From positions 1 to 21,629 of IMG/VR virus record IMGVR_UViG_3300036985_004011: a stretch of DNA of 21,629 nt. The stretch is one strand, 5' to 3'. Below, in pieces: positions 7,270-15,288 of the stretch; the stretch's first letter is position 1, and each line of letters opens with the position of its first letter. The notes under the pieces were generated by a model. The model was not told where the DNA came from. It worked only from the letters and a program-made list of their open reading frames with translations, and did not search any database. The DNA comes from a virus. Both the position numbers and the translations under genes were made by a program.

Positions 7270-7683
7270 ATGAAAACAGTAATTAGTAAGGAAGTTGCTT
7301 TAGAAGAATTAGAATCATTTGTAAACAAATTTGTAAAAAAGCCAGTAGCTTTAGATACGTTAGAAGAAACTTATCCTGATATTTTAGAAGGTATTATGGA
7401 TGGTTTAGTTTCATTTGACGAAGCTGGTTTACCAGTTTTAAAACTAAAAAACCCAATTAAAAGCGATACTGGAGATATTTTTCTTTCACAGATTAGTTTT
7501 AAGACACGAATTAAGCCAACTTCATTAGCAAGTATAGCAAAAGGAATTGATTTAAAAACAGATGCCTTAACGCTTCAATTGAGAATGGTTAGTTACATTA
7601 TCGACCAACCAGTACAGATGTTGGATAAATTCGAGCGATATGATTACGATGTAATCAATCAGATTTCAACAGTTTTTTCGTAA
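7270..7683 (+). CDS. Tail assembly chaperone, short form (Mu gp41-like / lambda gpG-like)
   Basis: Binds the tape measure protein during tail assembly and is not expected in the virion. The product is 137 residues, mostly acidic and helical (EVALEELESFVNKFVKKP, TYPDILEGIMDGLVSF), with LKLKNPI...ISFKTRIKPTSLASI in the middle and MVSYIIDQPVQMLDKFERYD near the end, a layout typical of gp41-like chaperones. The ORF ends in a run of six T followed by CG and TAA. A second open frame continues for 60 codons beyond the stop, the arrangement expected for a programmed frameshift. It lies between tube and tape measure, the conserved place for this gene. Confidence 0.85.
   Translation: MKTVISKEVALEELESFVNKFVKKPVALDTLEETYPDILEGIMDGLVSFDEAGLPVLKLKNPIKSDTGDIFLSQISFKTRIKPTSLASIAKGIDLKTDALTLQLRMVSYIIDQPVQMLDKFERYDYDVINQISTVFS
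7672..7683 (+). promoter_or_regulatory. Predicted +1/-2 ribosomal frameshift site
   Basis: The zero frame reads GTT TTT TCG TAA at 7672-7683. Six T (7673-7678) let tRNA-Phe re-pair one base forward or two bases back. Both move the ribosome into the frame beginning CGT at 7679; the -2 slip adds one extra Phe. The stop codon right behind the slip favours shifting. A -1 shift gives only eleven more residues, so it is not the productive frame. Mu uses a -2 shift at a homopolymer-then-CG site in the corresponding gene (from memory of the literature). Confidence 0.75.
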
Positions 7684-7861
7684 TTGGCAGTTTGATGATT
7701 ATGATTTATTAGATAATATGATTAAAAGTATTGTTTACGAATATCATTGGACACCAAAAGTAATAAGTAATATGTTTGTTGATGATTATGATTTTAAAGG
7801 ATTGATTTATTGGTACGATGAATTAATAAGAATTGACAAACAAATGAAAAAAAATAAATAA
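7679..7861 (+). CDS. Frameshift extension of the tail assembly chaperone (long form C-terminus)
   Basis: Sixty open codons in the +1 frame run from CGT 7679 to TAA 7859-7861. The sequence begins RNWQFDDYDLLDNMIKSIVY and contains EYHWTPKVISNMFVDDYDFK, ending in a Lys-rich tail. The motif of Trp-x-Pro followed by an aromatic/acidic helix is like the T or gp42 half of other phage chaperone pairs. There is no good independent start at its beginning; an ATG at 7718 exists but would lose the first 13 residues. It is most likely made only as a gp41-extension fusion of about 197 residues. Confidence 0.75.
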   Translation, partial: RNWQFDDYDLLDNMIKSIVYEYHWTPKVISNMFVDDYDFKGLIYWYDELIRIDKQMKKNK

Positions 7862-7863
7862 TT

Positions 7864-7901
7864 AAAACCTCCAACAGCATTAGTTTGTTGGAGGTTTTTT
7901 T
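7864..7901 (+). terminator. Intrinsic terminator between chaperone and tape measure genes
   Basis: A perfect 13-bp stem (7864-7876 with 7886-7898) carries a nine-base loop and a T-run. It starts two bases after the stop of the frameshift extension and ends 17 bases before the tape-measure ATG. Within one late operon it would lower expression of the baseplate genes relative to sheath, tube and capsid unless antitermination acts. Confidence 0.88.
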
Positions 7902-7917
7902 CTAAAAAAAAGATATT

Positions 7918-9882
7918 ATGGCAATAGCTACAATGAGAGTTCCGACTATATTTACTGCGGTAGATAGGTTTTCAGATGTTGTTTCAAAAATGTCAGGTGG
8001 TGTTAATAAATTTAGCAAAACAGCTTCTTCGGCAGTTAGCAGGGTAGATAATAAGATAAATGGAATGTGGAGTTCTATGAATAGTATTTCTCAACTTGCT
8101 ATTGGTGGGGGTGTAGGAGGTTTGTTTTATTATGCAGGTCAAGATATTTTAGAATATGAAAAGAAATTAGCTAGTTTGGCGGCAGTTACTGGAACCATTG
8201 TAGGTTCGATGAACAAACAAATTGAAAGTCTTGGAAAAGAAACAGGTAGGTCTGTAATTGATATAGCAGGAAGTTTTGAAATTGTAGGTTCAAAAATGTC
8301 GCAATATTTAAATAATCCTGAAGCATTAAAATCTATAACAAAAGCGAGTGTTTTAATGGCAGATGCTTCAAGAATGGAATTAGAACCAGCAATTGAATCT
8401 TTGACAGGTGTTATGAATATTTTTGGAAAATCTGCTAACGATGCAAATTATATTGTAAATAAATTATCAGCAGGGGAGATTGTAGGTAGTATTAAAATTG
8501 CAGAAACAGCAGATATTTTAAGACAATTTGGTGGTACTGCTAGATTAGCAAATGTACAAGTTGATGAATCTATTGCATTAATTCAAACTTTAACAAAATC
8601 ACTAGGAATTGAGGGAGTTGGTAGAGGTATTAGAAATTTAATGTCAGATTTGAACATGGTTGGTGCTTTTGATAAAAACAAAATGAGAGCATTGACAAAA
8701 GCTGGTGTTGATATGGATATTTTAGGAAACAAATCATTGGATTTAGTTACTAGATTAAAAGAATTAAAAAAACTTGAAGGAAATAGTGCTGCAATGGGAT
8801 TATTTTTTAAGAAAACTGGAATACAAACAGGAGCAACTTTATTTCAAAATTTTGATGACTATATTAGATTTTTAGAAGCTATTAAAAACACAAATGCAGC
8901 ACAAGAACAAGCAGATAAAAACAATGCTACATTATCAAGAGGAATTAAATATTTAAAAGAATCTTTTACCAATTTTATTGTAACAAATAATGAATCAAAT
9001 GCTGCATTAAAAATCACTAAAGGTTTGTTGTCTTGGATGACTGATAATATGGGGTCTTTAATAAATTTAGTAGGACTTTTAATTGGGGCATTTATAATTT
9101 GGAAAGGAATTGTTATGCTTACTGCTGCAAGATTATTTATTTTAAATGTTGCAATGGGTCTTTCGGCTTTTCAAGCTGGTGCAATGGCAATATCAATGCA
9201 AGGAAATGCAGTTGCAATTGGAGTTTATAATATTGCTACATTAATTGCTACCGGAAGTACTGCTGCATTAGGAGTAAGTATGATGACTGTTTTGGCACCA
9301 GTATTATTAGTTGTTGGAGCATTAGGATTATTAACTTATGCCTTTTGGGATAGTGAAGATGCGACAAATTCAATGGTTTCCAATCAAATTAATTCTTTAA
9401 CAAAAGGAAATTCTGCTATTATTAATTCAACTAAAGTTATGTCTGCAGAATTGCATAAACAAAAAGAATTAATGGAAACGCATAATCCAAATGTAATTGG
9501 TTCAAGAAGTATAACTAATGCTAATTTATTAAATGTTTTAAATAAAAATAAAGCTGATAAATTAATTCGTGATACTGAAAATGCTAAAATTGTAGCGGCT
9601 AGAGATATTGCTGCTAAATCGGCAAAACCATTACAAATGTCGAATGTAAATGGCGTTATGCAAATATCAGGAGGTTTAAACTTGTCAACTGAAAATAAAC
9701 CTACAAATTCTACAAATTTAGCAGGACAAAATCAAAATCAAATGGAAATGATAAAAGAATTGATGTCGAGTAAAAGTGGTAAATTAGACTTAAATATTTC
9801 TGCTCCTTCTGGATATGGTGTTGAAACCGAAGGATTTGTTCCAAGCGGAATAAACGTACATACTTCATCAACAAAAAAATAA
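7918..9882 (+). CDS. Tail tape measure protein
   Basis: Sets tail length and travels with DNA during injection. The product is 654 residues. The N-terminus is Ser/Lys-rich helical (FSDVVSKMSGGVNKFSKTAS). A core of the TP901/PhageMin tail tape measure kind follows at ~65-310, with GQDILEYEKKLASLAAVTG, SLGKETGRSVIDIAGSFEI and TADILRQFGGTARLANVQVD. Two hydrophobic stretches lie at ~381-415 (LLIGAFIIWKGIVML) and ~458-478 (VLAPVLLVVGALGLLTYAFW), likely the membrane-inserting parts. A Gln/Asn/Ser-rich C-terminal tail follows. At about 1.5 Å per residue the tail would be near 100 nm. The position after the chaperone pair is canonical. Confidence 0.9.
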   Translation: MAIATMRVPTIFTAVDRFSDVVSKMSGGVNKFSKTASSAVSRVDNKINGMWSSMNSISQLAIGGGVGGLFYYAGQDILEYEKKLASLAAVTGTIVGSMNKQIESLGKETGRSVIDIAGSFEIVGSKMSQYLNNPEALKSITKASVLMADASRMELEPAIESLTGVMNIFGKSANDANYIVNKLSAGEIVGSIKIAETADILRQFGGTARLANVQVDESIALIQTLTKSLGIEGVGRGIRNLMSDLNMVGAFDKNKMRALTKAGVDMDILGNKSLDLVTRLKELKKLEGNSAAMGLFFKKTGIQTGATLFQNFDDYIRFLEAIKNTNAAQEQADKNNATLSRGIKYLKESFTNFIVTNNESNAALKITKGLLSWMTDNMGSLINLVGLLIGAFIIWKGIVMLTAARLFILNVAMGLSAFQAGAMAISMQGNAVAIGVYNIATLIATGSTAALGVSMMTVLAPVLLVVGALGLLTYAFWDSEDATNSMVSNQINSLTKGNSAIINSTKVMSAELHKQKELMETHNPNVIGSRSITNANLLNVLNKNKADKLIRDTENAKIVAARDIAAKSAKPLQMSNVNGVMQISGGLNLSTENKPTNSTNLAGQNQNQMEMIKELMSSKSGKLDLNISAPSGYGVETEGFVPSGINVHTSSTKK

Positions 9883-9885
9883 ACT

Positions 9886-10365
9886 ATGAACACAACAGAC
9901 ATACATTTATTTGAAACGGGAAGTGGTGGCGATTTTGCCATTTTAAACAATGATTTATTGATGGCTGAAACATTGTATCAACAAATCTATTTAGCTTTGT
10001 TTGGTGGCAATATTGAAGCTAATACAAAAAGTTCTTATTTAGAAAGTGAAGAACGTTTTGATTATTGGGGAAATTCATTGATTTGGAATGATGCGAAAAC
10101 AAAACAATTTAATTCGGAAACCGAGAGGGTTTTATCAAATGTGGCTTTAAATAGTTCTGGTCGTTTAAGTATTATACAAGCAGTAAATAAGGATTTAGAT
10201 TATTTAAAAAATGTAATTGATTTTACAGTCGAAGTAGTAATCGAGAATGTTTCAAGTTTATCAATTTCAGTATCATTTTCAGGTAAAACAAACCAACAAA
10301 ATAGATTGTTACAAATGGTTTGGGACAATTCAAAAAAAGAAGTAATAATTAATAAAATAATTTAA
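9886..10365 (+). CDS. Baseplate wedge protein, Mu gp46-like (gp25/gpW fold)
   Basis: The product is 159 residues. The start pattern DIHLFETGSGGDFAILNNDL is the GP46 signature 'D..L..t..GGD..l...dL', followed by LYQQIYLALFGGNIEA. WGNSLIWND (61-69) fits the conserved Trp-Gly-(Asn/Asp) segment. SGRLSIIQAVNKDLDYLKN matches the GP46 helix, and a C-terminal β pair FTVEVVIENVSSLSISVSF follows. In contractile phages this protein helps start sheath polymerisation from the baseplate. It begins four bases after the tape measure stop and ends one base before the gp47-like gene. Confidence 0.85.
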   Translation: MNTTDIHLFETGSGGDFAILNNDLLMAETLYQQIYLALFGGNIEANTKSSYLESEERFDYWGNSLIWNDAKTKQFNSETERVLSNVALNSSGRLSIIQAVNKDLDYLKNVIDFTVEVVIENVSSLSISVSFSGKTNQQNRLLQMVWDNSKKEVIINKII

Positions 10366-10366
10366 A

Positions 10367-11542
10367 ATGAAACCAATTCCAACAATTAGTGAAATAAATG
10401 CTAACATTTCAAGTGATTTAAGAAGTAGATTAAATTTAGGTATTGATTATTTAAAAAAAACTTATGAAGCATTGGCTTTGGTTTTATCAGCACAATATCA
10501 TTTAGTTTATTTGTATTTAAGAGATATTCAGGACAACGTTTTTCCTGATACTGCAACTACTTCGGATCAAGGTGGAACTTTAGAAAGACAAGGCGCTATT
10601 TATATGAATAGGGGTTTGTTCCCTGCTTCTATTGGTACTTTTAAAGTTTCTGTTATTGGTGTTGCAGGTTCAGTTTTGCGAGAAAATTTAACTTTTAAAT
10701 CAAATGAAGATGCTTTAAATCAAGGTCAAGTTTATATTTTAGATTCATTATATACACTAACAGGAACTGCTGATATTATTGAAATTCGTTCAACTGGAGC
10801 AGGAGTAGAGTTTAATTTGAATATAGGGGATAATTTGACTATTACAGAACCTGTTATTGGCATTAATCAAACAGTTACTGTTACAGAAGTTTTAGACCAA
10901 CCAAAAGCAGGAGAAACAGTAGAATTGTATCGACAAGCTATTTTAAATGCAATTCAATTAGAGCCAGGGGGAGGTTCAAAATCAGATTATCGCCAATGGA
11001 GTACAGATGCACAAGGAGTTCGATTAGTTTATCCTTATGTTCAAGATGTTAATACCGGAAACATTAGTTTGTTTGTAGAAGCGACAATAGTTGATAGTAC
11101 TGATTCAAAAGGTACACCCTCAACCGCAATATTAAACGAAGTTAGAGATGTAATTGAACAAGACCCTGACGTTACAAAACCAATTAATGAACGAGGTCGC
11201 AGACCAATACAAGCAAATCTAATTGTACAAGCAATTACATTAGTTCCAATTACAATTACAATTTCAGGATTAAACGATAATTCTCAATCAGTAAAAGATT
11301 TAATTGAAACAAATATTAAAGATTATTTGTATGATGTAAGACCATTTATTTCTGGAGCGGACTTAAGGCGAAATAAAAATGATATTTTATATTCAGGACA
11401 AGTTCAATCAGTTGTAACCGATAGTTTGGTTAATGGTAATTTCTTTAATACTTTAACTTTATTAGTTAATGGAAATCAAGTAGTATCTTATGAATTTACA
11501 CTAGGGAATATTCCATATTTATTAACTTTAAATTTTGTGTAA
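10367..11542 (+). CDS. Baseplate J-like wedge protein (Mu gp47 type)
   Basis: Forms the baseplate ring with gp46 and gp48. The product is 391 residues, near Mu gp47. Recognisable features are an N-terminal helical part with DLRSRLNLGIDYLKKTYEAL (17-36) and the start of the β domain at TLERQGAIYMNRGLFPASIG. The J-like core includes KAGETVELYRQAILNAIQLE followed by PGGGSKSDYRQWSTDAQGVR, the conserved 'E....R.......GG...dy..w......gV' pattern. A C-terminal part has ITITISGLN and RPFISGADLRRND-like sequence. It directly abuts the gp48-like gene (stop at 11540-11542, ATG at 11543). Confidence 0.88.
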   Translation: MKPIPTISEINANISSDLRSRLNLGIDYLKKTYEALALVLSAQYHLVYLYLRDIQDNVFPDTATTSDQGGTLERQGAIYMNRGLFPASIGTFKVSVIGVAGSVLRENLTFKSNEDALNQGQVYILDSLYTLTGTADIIEIRSTGAGVEFNLNIGDNLTITEPVIGINQTVTVTEVLDQPKAGETVELYRQAILNAIQLEPGGGSKSDYRQWSTDAQGVRLVYPYVQDVNTGNISLFVEATIVDSTDSKGTPSTAILNEVRDVIEQDPDVTKPINERGRRPIQANLIVQAITLVPITITISGLNDNSQSVKDLIETNIKDYLYDVRPFISGADLRRNKNDILYSGQVQSVVTDSLVNGNFFNTLTLLVNGNQVVSYEFTLGNIPYLLTLNFV

Positions 11543-12319
11543 ATGTATCAAGTAACAGAAAATAGCACAAAACATGGTTTATCAACTCCACATGGATTTA
11601 AAACTCCACATAGGTTCCCAATTAAAGGAATAAAAAGTTTAGTTGATATTATGACTAATTTAGCTTCACAGCTTTACCCAACAGGTAGAGCTTTTCACAT
11701 GAATAAAGGTGGGGTAATGGATAAAACACATTTATCTTTTAACAGAAGTTTTATTAGAATAATTGATGATGCACAATTAACATTAGATTCTACTTTTCCG
11801 GATAATGATAATTTTAGTGTTGAAGATTGTGAGTTATGGGAATATAGATTTGGAATTGTAACTAATAATTTATTGAGTTTACAAGAGAGAAAAAGTGCTA
11901 TTTATAGACGAATGAGTAGAGGCAGAAATGTTCCAGCCAGACAACATAAAAACTATATTCAATCACAATTACAATTGGCAGGATTTGATGTTTACTTGTA
12001 TGAAAATGTTCAGCCTTATAAACGCCCACAAGACATTATTGCTTTGCTTACAAATAATGTTCAACATGGAGGTACTACACAACACGGAATAGGATTACAA
12101 CATGGTGGTTCAAGTTCTCAAATAATAGCAAATTCATATAAAGCAAATGAATTGTATTCTGTTTCTGATGCTAGATTATGGGCTACTTGTTTTATTGGTG
12201 GTTCTACACTTGGAACTTATGCTACAATTCCTGCTAATAGAGAAGAAGAATTTAGAGAATTAGTATTAAAATTAAAACCAGCACATATTGTCTGCTTCAC
12301 TTTTATAAATTATGTGTAA
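11543..12319 (+). CDS. Baseplate protein, Mu gp48-like (DUF2313), with His hexapeptide triplets
   Basis: The product is 258 residues, longer than Mu gp48. The family-like core has MTNLASQLYPTGRAFHMNKG (37-56) and CELWEYRFGIVTNN (96-109), the 'E..wE..fGi' motif. LSLQERKSAIYRRM (111-124) and VPARQHKNYIQSQLQLAGFD (130-149) follow. It should link wedge proteins to fibres. The odd trait is two sets of three histidines spaced exactly six residues apart: His11/17/23 at the N-terminus and His175/181/187 in a Gly-rich loop, each mostly as HG. The gene lies after gp47-like and before the fibres, as in Mu. Confidence 0.78.
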   Translation: MYQVTENSTKHGLSTPHGFKTPHRFPIKGIKSLVDIMTNLASQLYPTGRAFHMNKGGVMDKTHLSFNRSFIRIIDDAQLTLDSTFPDNDNFSVEDCELWEYRFGIVTNNLLSLQERKSAIYRRMSRGRNVPARQHKNYIQSQLQLAGFDVYLYENVQPYKRPQDIIALLTNNVQHGGTTQHGIGLQHGGSSSQIIANSYKANELYSVSDARLWATCFIGGSTLGTYATIPANREEEFRELVLKLKPAHIVCFTFINYV

Positions 12320-12344
12320 TTTTGTAAAATAAAAATAAATAATT

Positions 12345-13379
12345 ATGATAGCATTTAACAGTAATTCAAATGTAGATAATTCAGATTTAACGAATTATCC
12401 AGATGGTAGAATAAAAGACAATGATGGTTCTGGCAATGGTACACCAGTAAACAGAGCTGTGTATGGGGATTTACATTCAACAATTTCAAAATTAATGAGA
12501 TTGTATGCAATCACTCCAAATGGTTTACCAGACAATGAAACAAATGGTTTTCAAATAATTGATGCTTTATCTTCATTGGCTTCAAAAAATGATTTTATAT
12601 ATCCACTAACAACAAACGGAACAGTTTTAAATGTTGGAATAAAATTATCTTCAATGAAAGAAAATGAGTTTATTGTTTGTTTAGCAAATTTTAACAAAGG
12701 TTCTGAAACTCAAATAACAGGAATAGGCGCAGGAAGTTTTACTATTGGATATACCGGTTCATTTAAAACAAATGAATATGTTAGAGTTATTAAAACTCCT
12801 TCAGGATTTGCAATTATAAGATTGGCTGATGCCTTAAGTTTAGATGCAATGGTTTCGGATTTATTGTATTTGAAAAAAGCGAACCAAACAGAAGAAAATG
12901 CGGGTGCAATTGATACGGTTGCCACTACACCTTTGACCAATTTAACGGCATTTGTAAAAAGAGTTATTGGAGCTGATTCAGGAAGTTATTTGGCAACTGC
13001 AATTAGAAATGGGTTGTACCCAAAAGAACATTTTTCAATAGTAGCTGGATTGGTTGCTCCGAGAAATATTGGTTGGTTTTCAGGATTAAATGTTGGATCA
13101 ACTGGAACATTACCAGTTAGTGGACAAATAACAAATGCTGTTTTAACAAGTAGTGGTCCAGATTCATTTATCACTTGTACAATGTCTGTTGCAATGTCTA
13201 ATACAAATTATTATGTACGTTCTTTTGTTCAAGGAGAAAGTGCTTCTTTAGATACAGACAACGATATTACACAAATTCTATTTAAAACAATTTCAACAAC
13301 ACAATTTCAAATTAGCGTAAGAGAAATATCATCTAATTCACAGAGTTTGAAAATACATTTAGAAGTAATCCAATTATAA
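12345..13379 (+). CDS. Tail fibre protein, paralogue 1
   Basis: The product is 344 residues. Residues ~20-160 form a baseplate-attachment domain shared with the next gene: NGTPVNRAVYGDLHSTISKL (31-50) followed by FQIIDALSSL, a strand region, and EYVRVIKTPSGFAIIRL. QTEENAGAIDTVATTPLTNL (181-200) resembles the fibre repeat 'a....aGi..lat...' of Mu-type fibres. The C-terminal part (~240-344) is β-rich (LPVSGQITNAVL, FITCTMSVAMSNTNYYVRSF) and is the likely receptor-binding or trimerisation region. Position after gp48-like is the normal fibre place. No separate fibre-assembly chaperone of the gpU type is seen. Confidence 0.72.
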   Translation: MIAFNSNSNVDNSDLTNYPDGRIKDNDGSGNGTPVNRAVYGDLHSTISKLMRLYAITPNGLPDNETNGFQIIDALSSLASKNDFIYPLTTNGTVLNVGIKLSSMKENEFIVCLANFNKGSETQITGIGAGSFTIGYTGSFKTNEYVRVIKTPSGFAIIRLADALSLDAMVSDLLYLKKANQTEENAGAIDTVATTPLTNLTAFVKRVIGADSGSYLATAIRNGLYPKEHFSIVAGLVAPRNIGWFSGLNVGSTGTLPVSGQITNAVLTSSGPDSFITCTMSVAMSNTNYYVRSFVQGESASLDTDNDITQILFKTISTTQFQISVREISSNSQSLKIHLEVIQL

Positions 13380-13388
13380 AAAAATACA

Positions 13389-14543
13389 ATGAGAACAATA
13401 AAAAATTTAGTTGTACCGCAAAATACAGATGCCAAATTTCCTTTTAGTACAATACAAAATGAAACTGACACTTTAGATGGAACACCAGTAGTTGAAGAAA
13501 TCTACGGAGATATTTTGACCAATATCTACAAAGTACTTCAATCTACTGGGATAGTTCCCACAGCAACACAAGATAGTGATACTACACAATATCAATTTTT
13601 AGAAGCATTAAAAAAATTACCAAATGTTTTAAATGATATTGAACAAGTTTTATCTTTAACGGGTACGGTTTGGAGTGTGCCATTAAATTTAGATTTTTTG
13701 CCAAATAAATATGTTTTTATTGCAAGAGCAGGTGATAATTATGTCAATGGAGTAACTTATACTTTTAAAGGTAGCAGCTCAACTTCTTATACATTTACAG
13801 GAAGTAATTTTAAAAGTGGTGATGAAGTATTAATTATCATAGATTCATCAAATGTAAGGGCTTATTCTTTATCACAATTATCACAATCAGCAAATGAAAT
13901 TTTCACAGTATTTGGTTTGCCAGTTGCTTATAATGATAGTAATAAAATTTGGTATCAAGAAGCAGGTAAATTATTAAGTGATGTTCCAAGTGTTGACGAT
14001 TTAGAAAGTATTATTAGAGTTGATCTTTCAAATGGTACGGTATTGTTAAATGATATATTTATTATGAATGGAAATGTTGTTTGTTTCTGTTTAATACCAT
14101 CTACAAATACTTATTTTTTTAGGTATTTTGCATTAACAAATTTAACGGTTTCTTTACCTATAACTGTTTCAGTAGCTTTTGGAACTTCTACTGATTATTC
14201 TCCTTATGTATATTCTGATGCTGGGTTTATTTATGTTAGCAATAATCATAATAATTCAATTAATAACTACAATGTTTCTAAATTCACATACAATGCCTCT
14301 TTAGCTACTTTGACTTTTGTTTCTTCAGTAAATTTAGACGCTACTTTTGTTAAAACTACAAATGCTGTTATTAAATCAGGTTTACTTTATACAATGATTT
14401 CAGGAGTATTAAATAGTTTTAATTTAACCACAGGGGCAAAAATAACATTAGGTAATTATTCGGGTATTGCAGGACAGCTATTTAAGTTTAACGGACAAGT
14501 TTATTATAGTAGTGGTGAAGTAGCCAAAAAATGGTTTGTATAA
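13389..14543 (+). CDS. Tail fibre / receptor-binding protein, paralogue 2 (propeller-like C-terminus)
   Basis: The product is 384 residues. Residues ~17-160 are paralogous to the gene before: DGTPVVEEIYGDILTNIYKV (30-49), YQFLEALKKL (68-77) and DEVLIIIDSSNVRAYSL. The C-terminal ~200 residues differ completely. They are a series of short strands with recurring hydrophobic-aromatic patterns (NGNVVCFCLIP, AGFIYVSNNHNNS, SGLLYTMISGVLNSF, NGQVYYSSGEVAKKWFV), suggesting a β-propeller-like binding domain. That fold is inferred by eye. A second adhesin on the same anchor would broaden host range or bind another surface glycan. It starts nine bases after its paralogue. Confidence 0.68.
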   Translation: MRTIKNLVVPQNTDAKFPFSTIQNETDTLDGTPVVEEIYGDILTNIYKVLQSTGIVPTATQDSDTTQYQFLEALKKLPNVLNDIEQVLSLTGTVWSVPLNLDFLPNKYVFIARAGDNYVNGVTYTFKGSSSTSYTFTGSNFKSGDEVLIIIDSSNVRAYSLSQLSQSANEIFTVFGLPVAYNDSNKIWYQEAGKLLSDVPSVDDLESIIRVDLSNGTVLLNDIFIMNGNVVCFCLIPSTNTYFFRYFALTNLTVSLPITVSVAFGTSTDYSPYVYSDAGFIYVSNNHNNSINNYNVSKFTYNASLATLTFVSSVNLDATFVKTTNAVIKSGLLYTMISGVLNSFNLTTGAKITLGNYSGIAGQLFKFNGQVYYSSGEVAKKWFV

Positions 14544-14553
14544 ATAATTTTTT

Positions 14554-15276
14554 ATGGCAAATTTTAAGTTAAATGTAAATACCGATGCCGCAATCATTTT
14601 GACTGCTAAATTGGAACGTATGCACAGAAGCGCAATGCCTAGTGCTATAAGAAGTACTTTGAACGATGCCGCTTTTACAATGAAGAAAACCGAAATACTA
14701 ATTTCTGCAAAAAATAATATGAATGTAAAAAATCCAGCGTTTTTTAAAAGATTTACAGGTTTGAAAAGAGCAAATGGATTTAATGTTAATTCAATGTATA
14801 GTGAGGTTGGTTTTTTAGACAGAGGACAAAAATCAGCAATTAAAGCCATAAATAAAGGTATGGAAAGCAATGAATTTGGAGGTAAAGATGATGATGGCGG
14901 AATGTACATTGGTAAGTCCAGAAATGGCAAAGGATTAGTTAGGAGAAGTGCTAGGTTTGATAAAACAAAAGTTTTAAAAACAAAAAGCAAATCCAATATT
15001 GCTAGAATGTACGCAAGTGAGAAAAGCAAAAAACAAGTTTTTATAAATACATCTAAAGGAAGATTTTTAGTACAAGTTAATAGTTTTGAAAGAGGTGTTA
15101 AAGGTAGTGGCCCAGATATTAAACTTGATTTTTTAATGCGACATAGAAAACAGCATATTGCCAAAGCAAAAGCTACTCACTTTAATCAAGAAGCAGCATT
15201 AAAAACTCAAAAACAAATGGATAATTTTTATTTGAAAAATGCTAATTATCAATTTTCAAAAATTTGGAAAAAATAA
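14554..15276 (+). CDS. GPZ/HK97 gp10-like tail completion protein (tentative)
   Basis: The product is 240 residues, strongly basic. The N-terminal TDAAIILTAKLERMHRSAMP, followed by SAIRSTLNDAAFTMKKTEI, resembles the '...pkAi.rALn.ta...r' helix of minor tail protein Z and related completion proteins. The middle (GGKDDDGGMYIGKSRNGKG) is a flexible loop and the remainder is Lys-rich. It lies between the fibres and gpN, not near the neck genes at 4288-5293 where this family normally lies, so it may instead serve the baseplate. A 228-residue open frame on the opposite strand overlaps it but is judged spurious. Confidence 0.5.
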   Translation: MANFKLNVNTDAAIILTAKLERMHRSAMPSAIRSTLNDAAFTMKKTEILISAKNNMNVKNPAFFKRFTGLKRANGFNVNSMYSEVGFLDRGQKSAIKAINKGMESNEFGGKDDDGGMYIGKSRNGKGLVRRSARFDKTKVLKTKSKSNIARMYASEKSKKQVFINTSKGRFLVQVNSFERGVKGSGPDIKLDFLMRHRKQHIAKAKATHFNQEAALKTQKQMDNFYLKNANYQFSKIWKK

Positions 15277-15288
15277 AAAAAATAAATT

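Noticed and set aside
7684-7861. Independent small gene starting at ATG 7718
   Set aside because: The frame is open continuously back to the slip site, and the residues before Met (RNWQFDDYDLLDN) look coding. The chaperone frameshift model explains the arrangement better.
12317-12324. TAATTTTG as a possible promoter -7 element before the fibre genes
   Set aside because: No -33 TTG at proper distance (nearest is 26 bases upstream), and the motif is frequent by chance in this AT-rich sequence.
14478-15164. 228-codon open frame on the - strand
   Set aside because: It lies opposite the GPZ-like gene, in the same operon as plus-strand neighbours with tight spacing. Its product is a low-complexity Leu/Phe/Ser sequence typical of the antisense of Lys/Asn-rich coding DNA.
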